DNA of 29,062 bases from NCBI GenBank assembly GCA_036244995.1, contig BTTF01000017.1, forward strand, positions 1 to 29,062, in the 5' to 3' direction. The translations under genes and the position numbers were made by a program. Every line of letters starts with the position of its first letter. Position 1 is the first letter of the stretch. The notes beneath the pieces are model-generated. The model saw only the letters and a list, made by a program, of their open reading frames with translations. It ran no database searches and was not told where the DNA came from. Source of the DNA: BMS3Bbin07 sp036244995. Its GTDB lineage: Bacteria > Nitrospirota > Thermodesulfovibrionia > Thermodesulfovibrionales > JdFR-85. Of the stretch, positions 1-8,178 are shown one piece after another.

Positions 1-385
1 GGCACATTATCACCGTTACCATCCAGAACAGTGGCCTTTATGCTTGATGTCCCTCCCACTGTTACTGTTGCCGGGGTTGCTGTAACTGTCACAGTCGCCA
101 CTATATCCAGAATGTTAACCGATACCGTGTTGCTCACACTCCCCGCTGTAGCAGTTATAATCAGTGTGCCTGCACCTGTTGCTGTCAATGTTGCACTTGC
201 CACCCCGTTAATAGTAGTAGCTGTAACGGGGTTTATAGCACCAAGAGATGAATCACTTACAGAAAAAGCAACATCAGTTCCATCGGGCACATTAGCACCG
301 TTGCTGTCCAGGACAGTGGCCTCAATGCTCGATGTCCCTCCCACTGTTACGGATGTCGGGTTTGCTGTGACTGATACTGTACCAA
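1..385. repeat. 285-bp-period direct repeat coding for Ig-like units
   Basis: Bases 1-96 and 286-381 match closely at DNA level, for example the GGCACATTA start and the shared CTCCCACTGTTAC block. The offset is 285 bp, exactly 95 codons. The repeat encodes successive Ig-like domains of the edge lipoprotein. Close DNA similarity between units suggests recent duplication or ongoing homogenisation, and the array probably continues to the left of the window. Confidence 0.8.
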
Positions 386-536
386 CTACAGTTGCCCCTG
401 TTCCGGTATCAGTACCCGTACCGGACGAACTGGGAGGCAGACTGCTGCTTTTAGAACCACAGGCAGATAAGGCTACAACCAGGAGAAAAAGAAAAAGATT
501 AACAACTAACTTGCCAGGCATATTCTTCCTATGCAT
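1..536 (-). CDS. Ig-like (Big_1-type) repeat lipoprotein, partial at left edge
   Basis: This is the amino-terminal part of a secreted lipoprotein that runs off the left edge; about 178 residues are visible. The ATG at 536 is chosen because GAGGAGGG lies about 10 bases upstream; a second ATG at 521 is possible. A hydrophobic signal segment ends in the lipobox LSAC, giving lipidated Cys26. A Ser/Gly/Thr-rich linker follows, then repeated beta-sandwich-like units with the pattern VTANPTSVTVGGTSSI...TVLDSNGANVPDGT, typical of bacterial invasin-type Ig-like (Big_1) domains. The first unit is complete and the second begins 95 residues later. It is the last visible gene of the pilus operon strand, 21 bases after the preceding lipoprotein. 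Its role is unknown; surface adhesion or pilus-associated structure is an inference. The opposite strand has an open frame here, but it lacks this signal and domain logic. Confidence 0.8.
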   Translation of the reverse strand, partial: MHRKNMPGKLVVNLFLFLLVVALSACGSKSSSLPPSSSGTGTDTGTGATVVGTVSVTANPTSVTVGGTSSIEATVLDSNGANVPDGTDVAFSVSDSSLGAINPVTATTINGVASATLTATGAGTLIITATAGSVSNTVSVNILDIVATVTVTATPATVTVGGTSSIKATVLDGNGDNV

Positions 537-557
537 TATTTAAAACCCTCCTCATCG

Positions 558-1028
558 TTATTGCACAGTCCCTACTGTAACATCCAGGGTCGAAGCGGCA
601 AAAGCGCCTCCGGACCTGACTTCAAGGTCTCCTGTATATTCGAGTTCACCACCTGAGATGAAATCTAATCTAAACTTGTAAGAACCAAACTCATCTGTCG
701 TGGCTTCAAACGGTGAATCCACAGGGGTATCGCCCTTATAGAGCTGCACCAGGTTATATGCATTAGGTGAGGCCCAGACGAAGGATATGTCCAGCTTTAC
801 ATCCCCGACAGGGTTGCCGTCCTTGTCAACAACGGTTACTGTATAATATTGTGGTGACTTCTTGACGGGAGAAGTTCCGTTTTCGTCAATTACAGATTCT
901 ATAGATAGAGATGGAGGATCAATGGTTATAGTTGAACCTGGTGGGGCGCTTACATCACCACATGACCATAAAAAAAGTATTGCTATTAAAGGTAATACAT
1001 ATTTAAATTTAAAATGCCGGATCCTCAT
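558..1028 (-). CDS. Small lipoprotein with Ig-like fold, function unknown
   Basis: A 156-residue secreted lipoprotein. Residues 10-22 form a hydrophobic signal segment, and the lipobox LWSC gives Cys23 followed by Gly-Asp. The mature part starts with a Pro/Ser-rich stretch, then reads as a single beta-rich domain (YYTVTVVDKDGNPVGDVKLDISF and a later ATTDEFGSYKFRLDF segment). That is the alternating pattern of bacterial Ig-like or carboxypeptidase-regulatory-like folds. AAAGGAGG precedes the ATG. It lies 90 bases after pilQ and 21 bases before the larger Ig-like lipoprotein on the same strand, so it is probably read with the pil genes or from a weak promoter in the gap. I do not recognise a specific family. 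An outer-membrane pilus accessory role is an inference from position only. Confidence 0.75.
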   Translation of the reverse strand: MRIRHFKFKYVLPLIAILFLWSCGDVSAPPGSTITIDPPSLSIESVIDENGTSPVKKSPQYYTVTVVDKDGNPVGDVKLDISFVWASPNAYNLVQLYKGDTPVDSPFEATTDEFGSYKFRLDFISGGELEYTGDLEVRSGGAFAASTLDVTVGTVQ

Positions 1029-1118
1029 ATCGCCTCCTTTATTACTTCATATAAATCTGTTTATGCTCTCCAACGAGCAACATGATTGCAATATATTACA
1101 CACATTTCCTATTGATTG

Positions 1119-3353
1119 TTATTCCTCCAGGTTCTTCTTGATTATGCTCGGCGTAATAAATATCAGAAGCTCATTTGTCCGGGTCTCTTTTTTATTGTTC
1201 TTGAATAGCCATCCAAAAAAAGGTATATCCTTGAGGCTCGGCACACCCGATTCGGCATGATTGTTAACCGTCTTGTATATCCCTCCGATTACAAGGGTCT
1301 CTCCATCCTTAATAATAACATTCGTCTTGGCCTCTTTCTTGTCGGTACCCGGCACGCCCTCAACAGAAGGGATGGTGGGGTCGAGTTCCTCTTTCTTTGC
1401 CTCAACACTCAGGATAACCGAGCCATCAGGCGTTATGTGCGGCTTCACCTTCAGTTCGAGCTTCACATCCTTGAACACTGTAGATACCGTACCCTCGGAC
1501 GTAAGTTTTCTTACGGGAATACTCTTGCCCTGGGATATGAACGCCTCCTGGTTGTCAATTGTAATAATCCTTGGGTTGGAAACTATCTTGAGTTGACCGG
1601 TTGTCTCAAGGGCTGATAACTCAACACTCAGAGACAGCGTTCTTGCTGCATTTAAAAATCCGAATGTAATCCCTGTCCCGGAACCGGCACCGGCACCGGC
1701 AGCCGGAAAGTCCACAACATATGGGGTCAGGCCTCCAACGTTTGAAAGCCTGTTGCCGGTGTTAGCGGTAAACCCCCATTTCACACCAAACTCCCGTGAT
1801 ACATTGGTATTTACCTCTACAATCCTTGCCTCTATCATCACCTGAGGAGTGGCCTTATCAAGGGTCCTGATGAGTTTCTCCACTTCCGGCATATTGCTTG
1901 GCACGTCCTTTATTATCAAGGAACTTATCCGCTGGTCGACACTCACACTCCCTCTCTCCGAGAGTATCTTTCCCTGGTCTATTGCCGACTTCACCTTGCT
2001 CACATCGGCATAACTGATGGGAATGACCTTCGTCACAAGGGATTCTGCCTTCCTTGCAGTATCTTTTACCTTGATGGCATTTTCCCTCTCTTTGACAAGA
2101 ACAGACAGGGGAGCTATCCTTATTATGTTGCCTTCAATAACCATGCCGAGATTATGGGTCTTCAGTATAAGGTCAAGCGCCTGATCCCAGGGAACATTTA
2201 TGAGTTTTACCGTAACCTTTCCCTTAACATCGGGGTCAATAACAATATTATAGCCGCTTACATCTGCAAGGAGCCTGAATATGGGGATAATATCTGCATC
2301 CTGAAAATCAAGAGATATCTTCCTGCCCGTATATTTGCCGGCTACAACTTTCCCGGCAGATTCTTTTAGCAGTCCTTCTCCACTCACTACCTTCTTCACT
2401 TTCTTCACTTCACCCGAAACTCCATTAGGCCTTTCTTCCACTGCCTCTTTAAGTGCCTTTTCAAGAAGCTCAGGTGAACGGAGAGATATCTCTATCCTGT
2501 TGGCTATTGAGACAACATCAAAGGTTGTATCAGCATCAAGGTCAAGGACAATACGTAATCTATTTTCATATTCACCCCACCTGATCCCCTTCAGGGGCTT
2601 TATTACAGTCCCGGGAACAGATGCCCTCATATCCACATCAGGAATATCTATCACAAGTCTGCCGTCAAGGGGAAAGACGTCGGGGATCATCTTACCGTCA
2701 CCATTAATAGTCACAACCACTTTGTCTTTAAGCCTCTTCATTGATACATTATCGATGTATTGTGCAGGTGGTAAAACGGATCTCTTTGAGACGCTCTCTG
2801 AAGATTCTTTCGGGCTCAGGCTCTCAGACGCTTCGCCTTTTATTAATAATGTCAGCGTGCCTTTTGCATATTCCGGCACTACATCTGCCGGAGAAGAAAG
2901 GAGCACATCAAGCCTTGCACCTTCTGTAGGCACCCTGGCATATTCGGGTCTGATCTCGGTTATCCCTGCAACCCCCGGAACAATCTTCCGGGTATATTTA
3001 CCGAGGTTCACACCCCTTAGCCCTATAACCACCTTAAACGGGTCATCCGGCTTGTATACTGTGTACTCAAACGGTGCACTTGCAGATATGGTCAACCTGT
3101 TGTCTGAAGCTGTAATTGAAGTTATCACAGTGGGACTTGCCTGGGGCTGCACTACCCCTTGACCTTGCTTGACTGGTTCTACAGAGGTACATCCATAGAA
3201 TGATGTAAAAAGCAAAAGGCACAGAATAATAAGTGCTAAAGAATAAAAGTTTAAACGTTGCGAACCTGGAATTGCGCATTGTGAGTGTAACCCGCAGCCC
3301 GTAGCCCGTAACCCGTTAAATGAATTTCTTTCTCTCTTATATTGTTTCTCCAT
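1119..3353 (-). CDS. pilQ: Type IV pilus secretin PilQ
   Basis: The outer-membrane secretin through which the type IV pilus passes; 744 residues, a usual length. In order: a long amino-terminal region, a hydrophobic signal segment with lipobox-like FYGC (Cys55), an AMIN domain (about 77-173) and a second AMIN domain (about 199-298) that bind peptidoglycan in known PilQ. A secretin/TonB short N-terminal domain (about 348-415) and a secretin N0/N1-type region follow. The C-terminal secretin domain carries the VPSLKDIPFFGWLF motif and ends in TNELLIFITPSII. The start is well supported: ATG overlaps the pilP stop as TAATG, with GAGGAGG inside pilP's end. Oddly, residues about 13-31 are encoded by tandem heptamers inserted before the signal peptide. 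It is the fifth gene of pilMNOPQ. Confidence 0.96.
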   Translation of the reverse strand: MEKQYKRERNSFNGLRATGCGLHSQCAIPGSQRLNFYSLALIILCLLLFTSFYGCTSVEPVKQGQGVVQPQASPTVITSITASDNRLTISASAPFEYTVYKPDDPFKVVIGLRGVNLGKYTRKIVPGVAGITEIRPEYARVPTEGARLDVLLSSPADVVPEYAKGTLTLLIKGEASESLSPKESSESVSKRSVLPPAQYIDNVSMKRLKDKVVVTINGDGKMIPDVFPLDGRLVIDIPDVDMRASVPGTVIKPLKGIRWGEYENRLRIVLDLDADTTFDVVSIANRIEISLRSPELLEKALKEAVEERPNGVSGEVKKVKKVVSGEGLLKESAGKVVAGKYTGRKISLDFQDADIIPIFRLLADVSGYNIVIDPDVKGKVTVKLINVPWDQALDLILKTHNLGMVIEGNIIRIAPLSVLVKERENAIKVKDTARKAESLVTKVIPISYADVSKVKSAIDQGKILSERGSVSVDQRISSLIIKDVPSNMPEVEKLIRTLDKATPQVMIEARIVEVNTNVSREFGVKWGFTANTGNRLSNVGGLTPYVVDFPAAGAGAGSGTGITFGFLNAARTLSLSVELSALETTGQLKIVSNPRIITIDNQEAFISQGKSIPVRKLTSEGTVSTVFKDVKLELKVKPHITPDGSVILSVEAKKEELDPTIPSVEGVPGTDKKEAKTNVIIKDGETLVIGGIYKTVNNHAESGVPSLKDIPFFGWLFKNNKKETRTNELLIFITPSIIKKNLEE
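3287..3317. repeat. Tandem heptamer repeat inside the start of pilQ
   Basis: Four head-to-tail heptamers read on the plus strand as GTAACCC, GCAGCCC, GTAGCCC and GTAACCC, followed by GTT. The consensus is G(T/C)A(A/G)CCC. The run lies in the coding sequence for the region before the PilQ signal peptide. Because the unit is 7 bases, each copy is read in a different frame, so the encoded residues do not repeat. Such degenerate GGGTTAC-type arrays are typical of intergenic dispersed repeats, which makes a coding location unusual. Confidence 0.85.
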
Positions 3354-3895
3354 TATTCCTCCTCTTTGCGGAGCTTCAAAACTGTATCTTTAGGTCTTAA
3401 TTGACCTCTGTAGTCAACGATATACTCCCTGATTACAACATTATCACTCTTGATATCAATAACCTTCCCGCCATAAAGCCCTAAAGTCGTTCCTTCCCTG
3501 ATAGTATAAGACTTCCCGTCCGGGAGGATAACAGAGGCATAATAGTCTTTACCCGCTTTACCGGTAGAGACCACGCCAAGGAGTCTGAAATCCGTAACGT
3601 CATAATTCTCCAGGGGATTGAGCGTCTTCTTTTTCTTCCCTGCCTTCTGTTTTGTCAGGACAATAATGGAAAGGAAAGGGTCACGTCTGCCCTCGGGGTT
3701 ATAGGTAATTGCCTCAATATTCTTCCTGGTTTTCTTGGCCTTGGACTTAACCGTTTCAATTGTTCTTTTAACCGTGGTTGTTTGAACAGGGGTTTTCCTT
3801 GCCGACTCAGGTTTTTTAACCTGTGACTTGTCTTTACAGGCAACAAGCACGGAAGTCAACAGGATTACCATCAATATATTGACTATGGTCTTCAT
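3353..3895 (-). CDS. pilP: Type IV pilus lipoprotein PilP
   Basis: An inner-membrane lipoprotein of 180 residues that links PilN/PilO to the secretin PilQ. The signal segment ends in LVAC, giving lipidated Cys20. A Lys/Arg-rich, probably disordered linker follows (about 21-68). The family signature RRDPFLS is near residue 70, and the C-terminal beta domain is about 95-180 (FRLLGVVSTGKAGKDYYASVILPDGKSYTI...). The start ATG overlaps the pilO stop by four bases (ATGA), and its end overlaps the pilQ start (TAATG), so translation is probably coupled along the operon. Identification rests on the motif plus operon order. Confidence 0.92.
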   Translation of the reverse strand: MKTIVNILMVILLTSVLVACKDKSQVKKPESARKTPVQTTTVKRTIETVKSKAKKTRKNIEAITYNPEGRRDPFLSIIVLTKQKAGKKKKTLNPLENYDVTDFRLLGVVSTGKAGKDYYASVILPDGKSYTIREGTTLGLYGGKVIDIKSDNVVIREYIVDYRGQLRPKDTVLKLRKEEE

Positions 3896-4521
3896 CTTTT
3901 ACGACCCCGTCCTTTTCTGCCTGCCGCTCCTTTTTGCATCTCGCTTTCAGGAACTGCAGAGAATGTCAGGGCAACAAAGGATATCTGCAACCTGGCTTCC
4001 CTTGTTTCAGGTTTTGCATTACCGAGTTTTATATTTGTAACATTCACGATCCTGCTAAGCCTTGTAAGGGAACTGAAAAAATAGCCCAGCCTGTGGTATG
4101 AACCTACCATCTCCACCTTCACAGGTATCTCATATACAACCCCGCTTGAGTGGATAGTTCTCTTGGAAGGTTTCCAGAGCTTTATCTGCAAGCCGGCCTT
4201 GATTCCAAGGTCTGAAACCTGCTTCAGAAGGGTGGTTACTTCCTTTTCCTCGGGTAATTGCCTCTTCAGATCATCCAGTTCTTTAACCAACCCCTCATAA
4301 CGGGCCTTGATTTCCGGCAGCTTCCGCAACTTCGTTTCCGCCTTGCCTATATCCTGTTCCTGCCTTGCAATCTTTTTTTCGAGTAAATTAATCTCGGCAG
4401 TCCTGGGCTTATAATAGATAAAAAAGAACATGAGTATGATCAGAAGGGGCACGCATATTGCTATAGCATATTGAGCAGCCGGCGGAATTGTCTTGAGATC
4501 TATTTTTAATTTTGACGCCAT
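3892..4521 (-). CDS. pilO: Type IV pilus inner-membrane protein PilO
   Basis: A bitopic inner-membrane protein that pairs with PilN in the pilus alignment complex. A short cytoplasmic start is followed by one membrane segment (YAIAICVPLLIILMFFFIYY, about residues 17-36). A coiled-coil region rich in Lys/Glu/Leu heptads comes next (about 45-90), then a ferredoxin-like periplasmic domain ending in a basic tail. I place the start at the ATG at 4521, one base after the pilN stop. An in-frame GTG at 4530 would overlap pilN and add three residues (MVE). Neither has a strong ribosome site, so coupling to pilN translation is likely. Assignment is from topology and position between pilN and pilP; PilO sequences are poorly conserved. 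Confidence 0.9.
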   Translation of the reverse strand: MASKLKIDLKTIPPAAQYAIAICVPLLIILMFFFIYYKPRTAEINLLEKKIARQEQDIGKAETKLRKLPEIKARYEGLVKELDDLKRQLPEEKEVTTLLKQVSDLGIKAGLQIKLWKPSKRTIHSSGVVYEIPVKVEMVGSYHRLGYFFSSLTRLSRIVNVTNIKLGNAKPETREARLQISFVALTFSAVPESEMQKGAAGRKGRGRKR

Positions 4522-4522
4522 C

Positions 4523-5080
4523 TCAACCACTTAATCCCAGCTTTAGCTTGAAGTTATACACAGGTATCTTCTCCTTTGAACCGCCCCCGGAAATTTCCTT
4601 GCGTTTTGACTCGGTAAGGTAAACAGAGTTAAACAACGGGGACTCTTTGAGCCTGTTTACATATTTCACTACATCCGAGTTGGTAAAGGCATAACCTTCA
4701 ATAGCAACTGCCTTACCTTTCACTTTAAGCTCTTTAAGCCATATCCCGTTTGGCAGGGCTTTGCTAACCTCATCCATCAACCTGACAGGGATACCCTGAT
4801 TCTTTCTTAATTGCAGAATTACACCTTTCTTCCGTTGCACTGTTTTAACAAGCGTTTCATAGTTCTCCAATGCCTTCAGTTTTTTCCTCATGTCCTGGAG
4901 TTTCTGTTCATTAGTGGCCTTCCTGACTTGCAGGGTTTTAAGCTCTTCCTTAACGTTAACATACGTAAACAGCAGCCCGATCAAAACAATAACGGTTGCT
5001 ATAACAGTGACTATAATAAACCCCGGAATCGGCTTTGGCTTCTTTTTTCTTTTAACAGGGAGAAGGTTTATCCTTATCAT
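4523..5080 (-). CDS. pilN: Type IV pilus inner-membrane protein PilN
   Basis: A bitopic inner-membrane protein of 185 residues. It opens with MIRINLLP, the conserved INLLP motif that in characterised PilN docks into cytoplasmic PilM. A basic stretch, one membrane segment (about residues 20-43), a coiled coil with many Lys/Glu/Leu residues (about 45-95) and a periplasmic ferredoxin-like fold follow. The ATG overlaps the pilM stop by four bases (ATGA), and AGGAGA lies seven bases upstream. Together with PilM, PilO and PilP it forms the ring that connects the cytoplasmic motor to the secretin. Confidence 0.95.
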   Translation of the reverse strand: MIRINLLPVKRKKKPKPIPGFIIVTVIATVIVLIGLLFTYVNVKEELKTLQVRKATNEQKLQDMRKKLKALENYETLVKTVQRKKGVILQLRKNQGIPVRLMDEVSKALPNGIWLKELKVKGKAVAIEGYAFTNSDVVKYVNRLKESPLFNSVYLTESKRKEISGGGSKEKIPVYNFKLKLGLSG

Positions 5081-6129
5081 CTGTCTCCTACCCTCCTGAG
5101 GGCAAGCCCCACGGAAACAGCAGCTACAGGCGCTATATCCCTGATATAAGCTTCATCCAGTTTCTTTGAGATAGTAATATTCTGAAAGGGATTTGCAATC
5201 TTTACCTCTATACTTAACCGCTCAGCAAGCATTTCCGGAAATTCTTCAATAAGTGCGCAGCCGCCGCTGAGTATTAACTCGGCCACCTCCTCTTTTGCCA
5301 TGGAGGTCCTGAAGTACTCCAGGGAACGGCCTATCTCATTAAAAATCTCCTCAGAGGCAGCTTCAATTACAGTCCTGGCCTCCTCTTCAGATACATTTTC
5401 CACGGTCTCGCCCCGTTTAAGCCTCTCAGCTACCTCATACGGTATATGGAACTCCCTCTGCAGCGCTTCTGAATGGAGGTTGCTCCCCACAGGACCGTCC
5501 CTCGTAAAAGATGGAGTTCCCCCCTTGATAATGTTCATCTTGATGGAGCTTGCACCTATGTCCACGAGGGCAACATTCCTGGAAGCTGAAATCTCATAAT
5601 TCAGCTCGTACATATTTTCAAGGGCAAACACGTCAACGTCCACTATAACAGGGGTTAATCCGGCATCTTTTACAACACTGACATACTCGTTTATAACATC
5701 CTTCTTTACTGCCACCAGTATAACATCCATCTGTCCCGGCTCTTCCCTGGGACCGATAATCTGAAAATCAATGTTTACATCGTTTATATCAAACGGGACA
5801 TACTGTTCTGCTTCAAACTTTATGGATTCCTCAAGCTCTTCCTCACTCATTTCGGGCAGGCTTATCATTTTAATGATTACAGAGGAATGACCGGAGACCG
5901 AGATAGCGGCTTCTTTAGTTTTTATTTTTGTCTTGCGGAGGAGTTCCCTGATTGAATCGGCAAGACGGAGAGAATCGATGATAGCTCCATCTACAATAAG
6001 TTCAGGGGGCAGCGGAATCATATCAAAATCTTCAAGCTCGTACCCACCCCTCATCTCTTTTATCCGGGCCACTTTTAAAAATCCGGCCCCGATATCCAGC
6101 CCTATGGGAGTCTTTTCACCAAACAGCAT
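5077..6129 (-). CDS. pilM: Type IV pilus actin-like ATPase PilM
   Basis: A cytoplasmic actin-fold protein that binds the PilN amino terminus and starts assembly of the alignment complex. The phosphate-1 segment IGLDIGAGFLKVA is at the start, with further nucleotide-site segments VALVDIGASSIKMNI and ELILSGGCALIEEF. From the ATG at 6129 it is 350 residues and begins MLFGEKTPIGLDIG, as PilM proteins usually do. An in-frame ATG at 6177 would add 16 residues (MEKTLDKKRKFCLYRG). That stretch has no ribosome site and contains a TTGACA/TATATA promoter-like pair, so I prefer 6129. First gene of pilMNOPQ; overlaps pilN by four bases. Confidence 0.94.
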   Translation of the reverse strand: MLFGEKTPIGLDIGAGFLKVARIKEMRGGYELEDFDMIPLPPELIVDGAIIDSLRLADSIRELLRKTKIKTKEAAISVSGHSSVIIKMISLPEMSEEELEESIKFEAEQYVPFDINDVNIDFQIIGPREEPGQMDVILVAVKKDVINEYVSVVKDAGLTPVIVDVDVFALENMYELNYEISASRNVALVDIGASSIKMNIIKGGTPSFTRDGPVGSNLHSEALQREFHIPYEVAERLKRGETVENVSEEEARTVIEAASEEIFNEIGRSLEYFRTSMAKEEVAELILSGGCALIEEFPEMLAERLSIEVKIANPFQNITISKKLDEAYIRDIAPVAAVSVGLALRRVGDR

Positions 6130-6134
6130 ACCTC

Positions 6135-6164
6135 TATATAAACAGAATTTTCTTTTCTTGTCAA
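6135..6164 (-). promoter_or_regulatory. Candidate promoter of the pil operon
   Basis: On the minus strand a perfect TTGACA (6159-6164) is followed after 18 bases by TATATA (6135-6140), five bases before the pilM ATG at 6129. Transcription would start at or next to the ATG, predicting a leaderless or nearly leaderless mRNA. No other convincing -35/-10 pair was seen between truB and pilM. Confidence 0.5.
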
Positions 6165-6310
6165 GTGTTTTTTCCATTTTTTCTTGAAGGTTGCAAAAAA
6201 CGTTAATCCCTGATCACGAAAAAAAAGTATACCGCAGCTTTCAGATTGCATGGGACAGGAAATTTTCAACGTGTATCCATACTTAACACTTCTATCTTTA
6301 TTTAACGCTT

Positions 6311-7213
6311 TCAGGTTTTCACCGGCCGGTGGAAAAAGACCTTTTCTATCTTCATGAACCCTCCATCTTTCAACTTCCCAATGGCAAAAAAATCACCGGC
6401 GGGACTTTTTAATCTGACGGGTTCTCCCCCGGATATTCCAGCCTCTGCAAAAAACCCCGTACCATGACCGGCAAGCCTGAACTGATCCTCATTCAGGGTT
6501 AATTCATTCAGCCGTCCCAGGGCCTCATCCATTGTGGAAAAAGTGAATCCTCCTTTCCCGAGCGCCTCAAAAGAGACAGAATCCTCTATTTTAAAATGTC
6601 CTATTGCTGTTCTTTGCAGCCTTTTAACTACAGCCCCCACACCAAGGGCCTCACCTATATCACGGGCAAGGCTTCTGATATAGGTCCCCTTCGAACATCT
6701 TATCCTTACAACAAATTCAGGCAAAGAGAAAGAGAGCAACTCCATCATGGCAATAAAGACCCGCCTCTCTTCTCTCTTAACAGTTATCCCCTTCCTCGCA
6801 AGCTTGTAAAGCGGCACCCCCTTCTGCTTTATGGCTGAATACATCGGGGGCATCTGCATTAATTCCCCCTTAAATTGCCGGAGTACCCCTGTTATCCTGT
6901 CCTCAGTAATACCGGCCGGGTTCTCTTCTTTAATTATACTTCCTGTAATGTCAAGGGTATCGGTCACTATACCGAGCTGAAGGTGGGCGATATACTCTTT
7001 TTCGAGTGATGAAAGGTACTCTGTTATCCTTGTAGCGTCATTCAGACAGACAAGCAACACGCCTTCGGCAAAGGGGTCAAGGGTGCCTGCATGACCCGAT
7101 TTCGAGGCCCCGAGGATGCGTTGCACCTTACGCCCTGCCTGGTGGGATGTGATATCAGGTGGTTTATTCAGATTTATAACAACACTGTCTTTAAAACTCT
7201 TCTCAATAGTCAT
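6311..7213 (-). CDS. truB: tRNA pseudouridine(55) synthase TruB
   Basis: Converts U55 to pseudouridine in the T-loop of tRNAs. It is 300 residues, normal for the family. The N-terminal NLNKPPDITSHQAGRKVQ segment leads to the catalytic motif GHAGTLDPFAEGVLLV, with the essential Asp at residue 46. Later segments FKGELMQMPPMYSAIKQKG and RIRCSKGTYIRSLARDIGEALG are further TruB signatures. A C-terminal PUA-like tail follows. The ATG overlaps the nrnA stop by four bases, so it is translated as the last gene of the rpmB-ylxP-rbfA-nrnA-truB group. Confidence 0.97.
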   Translation of the reverse strand: MTIEKSFKDSVVINLNKPPDITSHQAGRKVQRILGASKSGHAGTLDPFAEGVLLVCLNDATRITEYLSSLEKEYIAHLQLGIVTDTLDITGSIIKEENPAGITEDRITGVLRQFKGELMQMPPMYSAIKQKGVPLYKLARKGITVKREERRVFIAMMELLSFSLPEFVVRIRCSKGTYIRSLARDIGEALGVGAVVKRLQRTAIGHFKIEDSVSFEALGKGGFTFSTMDEALGRLNELTLNEDQFRLAGHGTGFFAEAGISGGEPVRLKSPAGDFFAIGKLKDGGFMKIEKVFFHRPVKT

Positions 7214-8178
7214 CGGGATGCTACCGAGTCCTGAATCGCCTCTAAAAGTCTTCTCTTTATATCCTCGATATCACCACAAATCCTGTAACCGGCAGCATTC
7301 TTATGTCCACCCCCACCAAAACATGAGGCAATCAAAGAAACATCACAGTTACCCTTACTCCTGAGGCCGGCCTTCCAGCAGCCGGATTCAACCTCCCTGA
7401 ACATGGCGGATATATCCACAGACTCTATCATCCTTGGAAAGTTTATAAAGTTCTCTGTATCCGGGGCATCCGCCCCCGTCTCCCTGAACATTTCCAGTGT
7501 AATGGTCGCAATGGCGCTGTTAATGTTACCTGTATGCACAAACTCCACAGTGTTCAGCATACTGACAAAAAGCATGAACTTATTGACAGACCATGATTCA
7601 TAGAGCCAATGGGAAACTTCTCCGGGGTTAACCCCTGTCTCCACCAACCCGGCAACCGCCCTCAGCGCCTCCGGCGTGGTGTTTTCATACCTGAACGTTC
7701 CCGTATCCACGGCAATTGCTGCATAAAGATTTACCGCCATTTCCGTGTTAATTTCCACTTCAAGTTCTCTTACAAGATTATAAATCATCAACCCTGTAGC
7801 AGGGCTCTCGGGTTCTATCCACCTTATATGACCAAAGTCCGTAACCGTCCGATGATGGTCGATAACAACAATCTTTTTGCACTCCACATCCTTCAGCCCC
7901 ACCCTCTCAAGGTCATTACAATCCAGGACAAGGAGGATAGAGTGCTTCAGTCTCTCCCGGTCCATCCCGGTCTCAACCAACTCTGAAGAGGGAAGAAAGT
8001 TATACATATACGGCACCCCGTCGCTGTTGAAGACCCTCACATCCTTGTGCATCAATCTCAGGGCAAGGGCAAGGGCAATGGATGCGCCCAGGGCATCTCC
8101 TTCGGGATTGATATGGGAGGCAATTGTGAAATACTGCTCTCTTCTGATGAGTTCAACTATATCTTCAGGAACCTTCAC
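7210..8178 (-). CDS. nrnA: DHH/DHHA1 phosphoesterase, NrnA-type oligoribonuclease / pAp phosphatase
   Basis: A cytoplasmic manganese-dependent phosphoesterase that degrades very short RNAs and dephosphorylates pAp in characterised relatives. The DHH domain shows SHINPEGDALGAS near residue 22, a VLDCND segment, and the DHHRT motif near residue 107. The C-terminal DHHA1 domain carries the GGGGHKNAAGYRI nucleotide-binding signature near residues 288-300. The first possible GTG is at 8184 but GAGG abuts it. The GTG at 8178 has GAGGG with a five-base spacer, so I use that, giving about 322 residues. It overlaps the end of rbfA and the start of truB. The rbfA-nrnA-truB order is a classic conserved cluster. 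Confidence 0.93.
   Translation of the reverse strand: MKVPEDIVELIRREQYFTIASHINPEGDALGASIALALALRLMHKDVRVFNSDGVPYMYNFLPSSELVETGMDRERLKHSILLVLDCNDLERVGLKDVECKKIVVIDHHRTVTDFGHIRWIEPESPATGLMIYNLVRELEVEINTEMAVNLYAAIAVDTGTFRYENTTPEALRAVAGLVETGVNPGEVSHWLYESWSVNKFMLFVSMLNTVEFVHTGNINSAIATITLEMFRETGADAPDTENFINFPRMIESVDISAMFREVESGCWKAGLRSKGNCDVSLIASCFGGGGHKNAAGYRICGDIEDIKRRLLEAIQDSVASR

Noticed and set aside
31..543. Plus-strand open frame of 170 codons at the left edge
   Set aside because: It mirrors the minus-strand lipoprotein, which has a ribosome site, signal peptide, lipobox and Ig-like repeats. The plus-strand frame is a by-product of that repetitive Thr/Val-rich coding.
1064..1079. TGCTC/GAGCA hairpin after pilQ as a terminator
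   Set aside because: The five-base stem is not followed by a T-run on the minus strand, so read-through into the lipoprotein genes is as likely.
2335..3162. Long plus-strand open frame opposite pilQ
   Set aside because: It lies wholly inside the well-supported secretin gene, and its Ser/Thr/Pro-rich translation is typical of an antisense frame.
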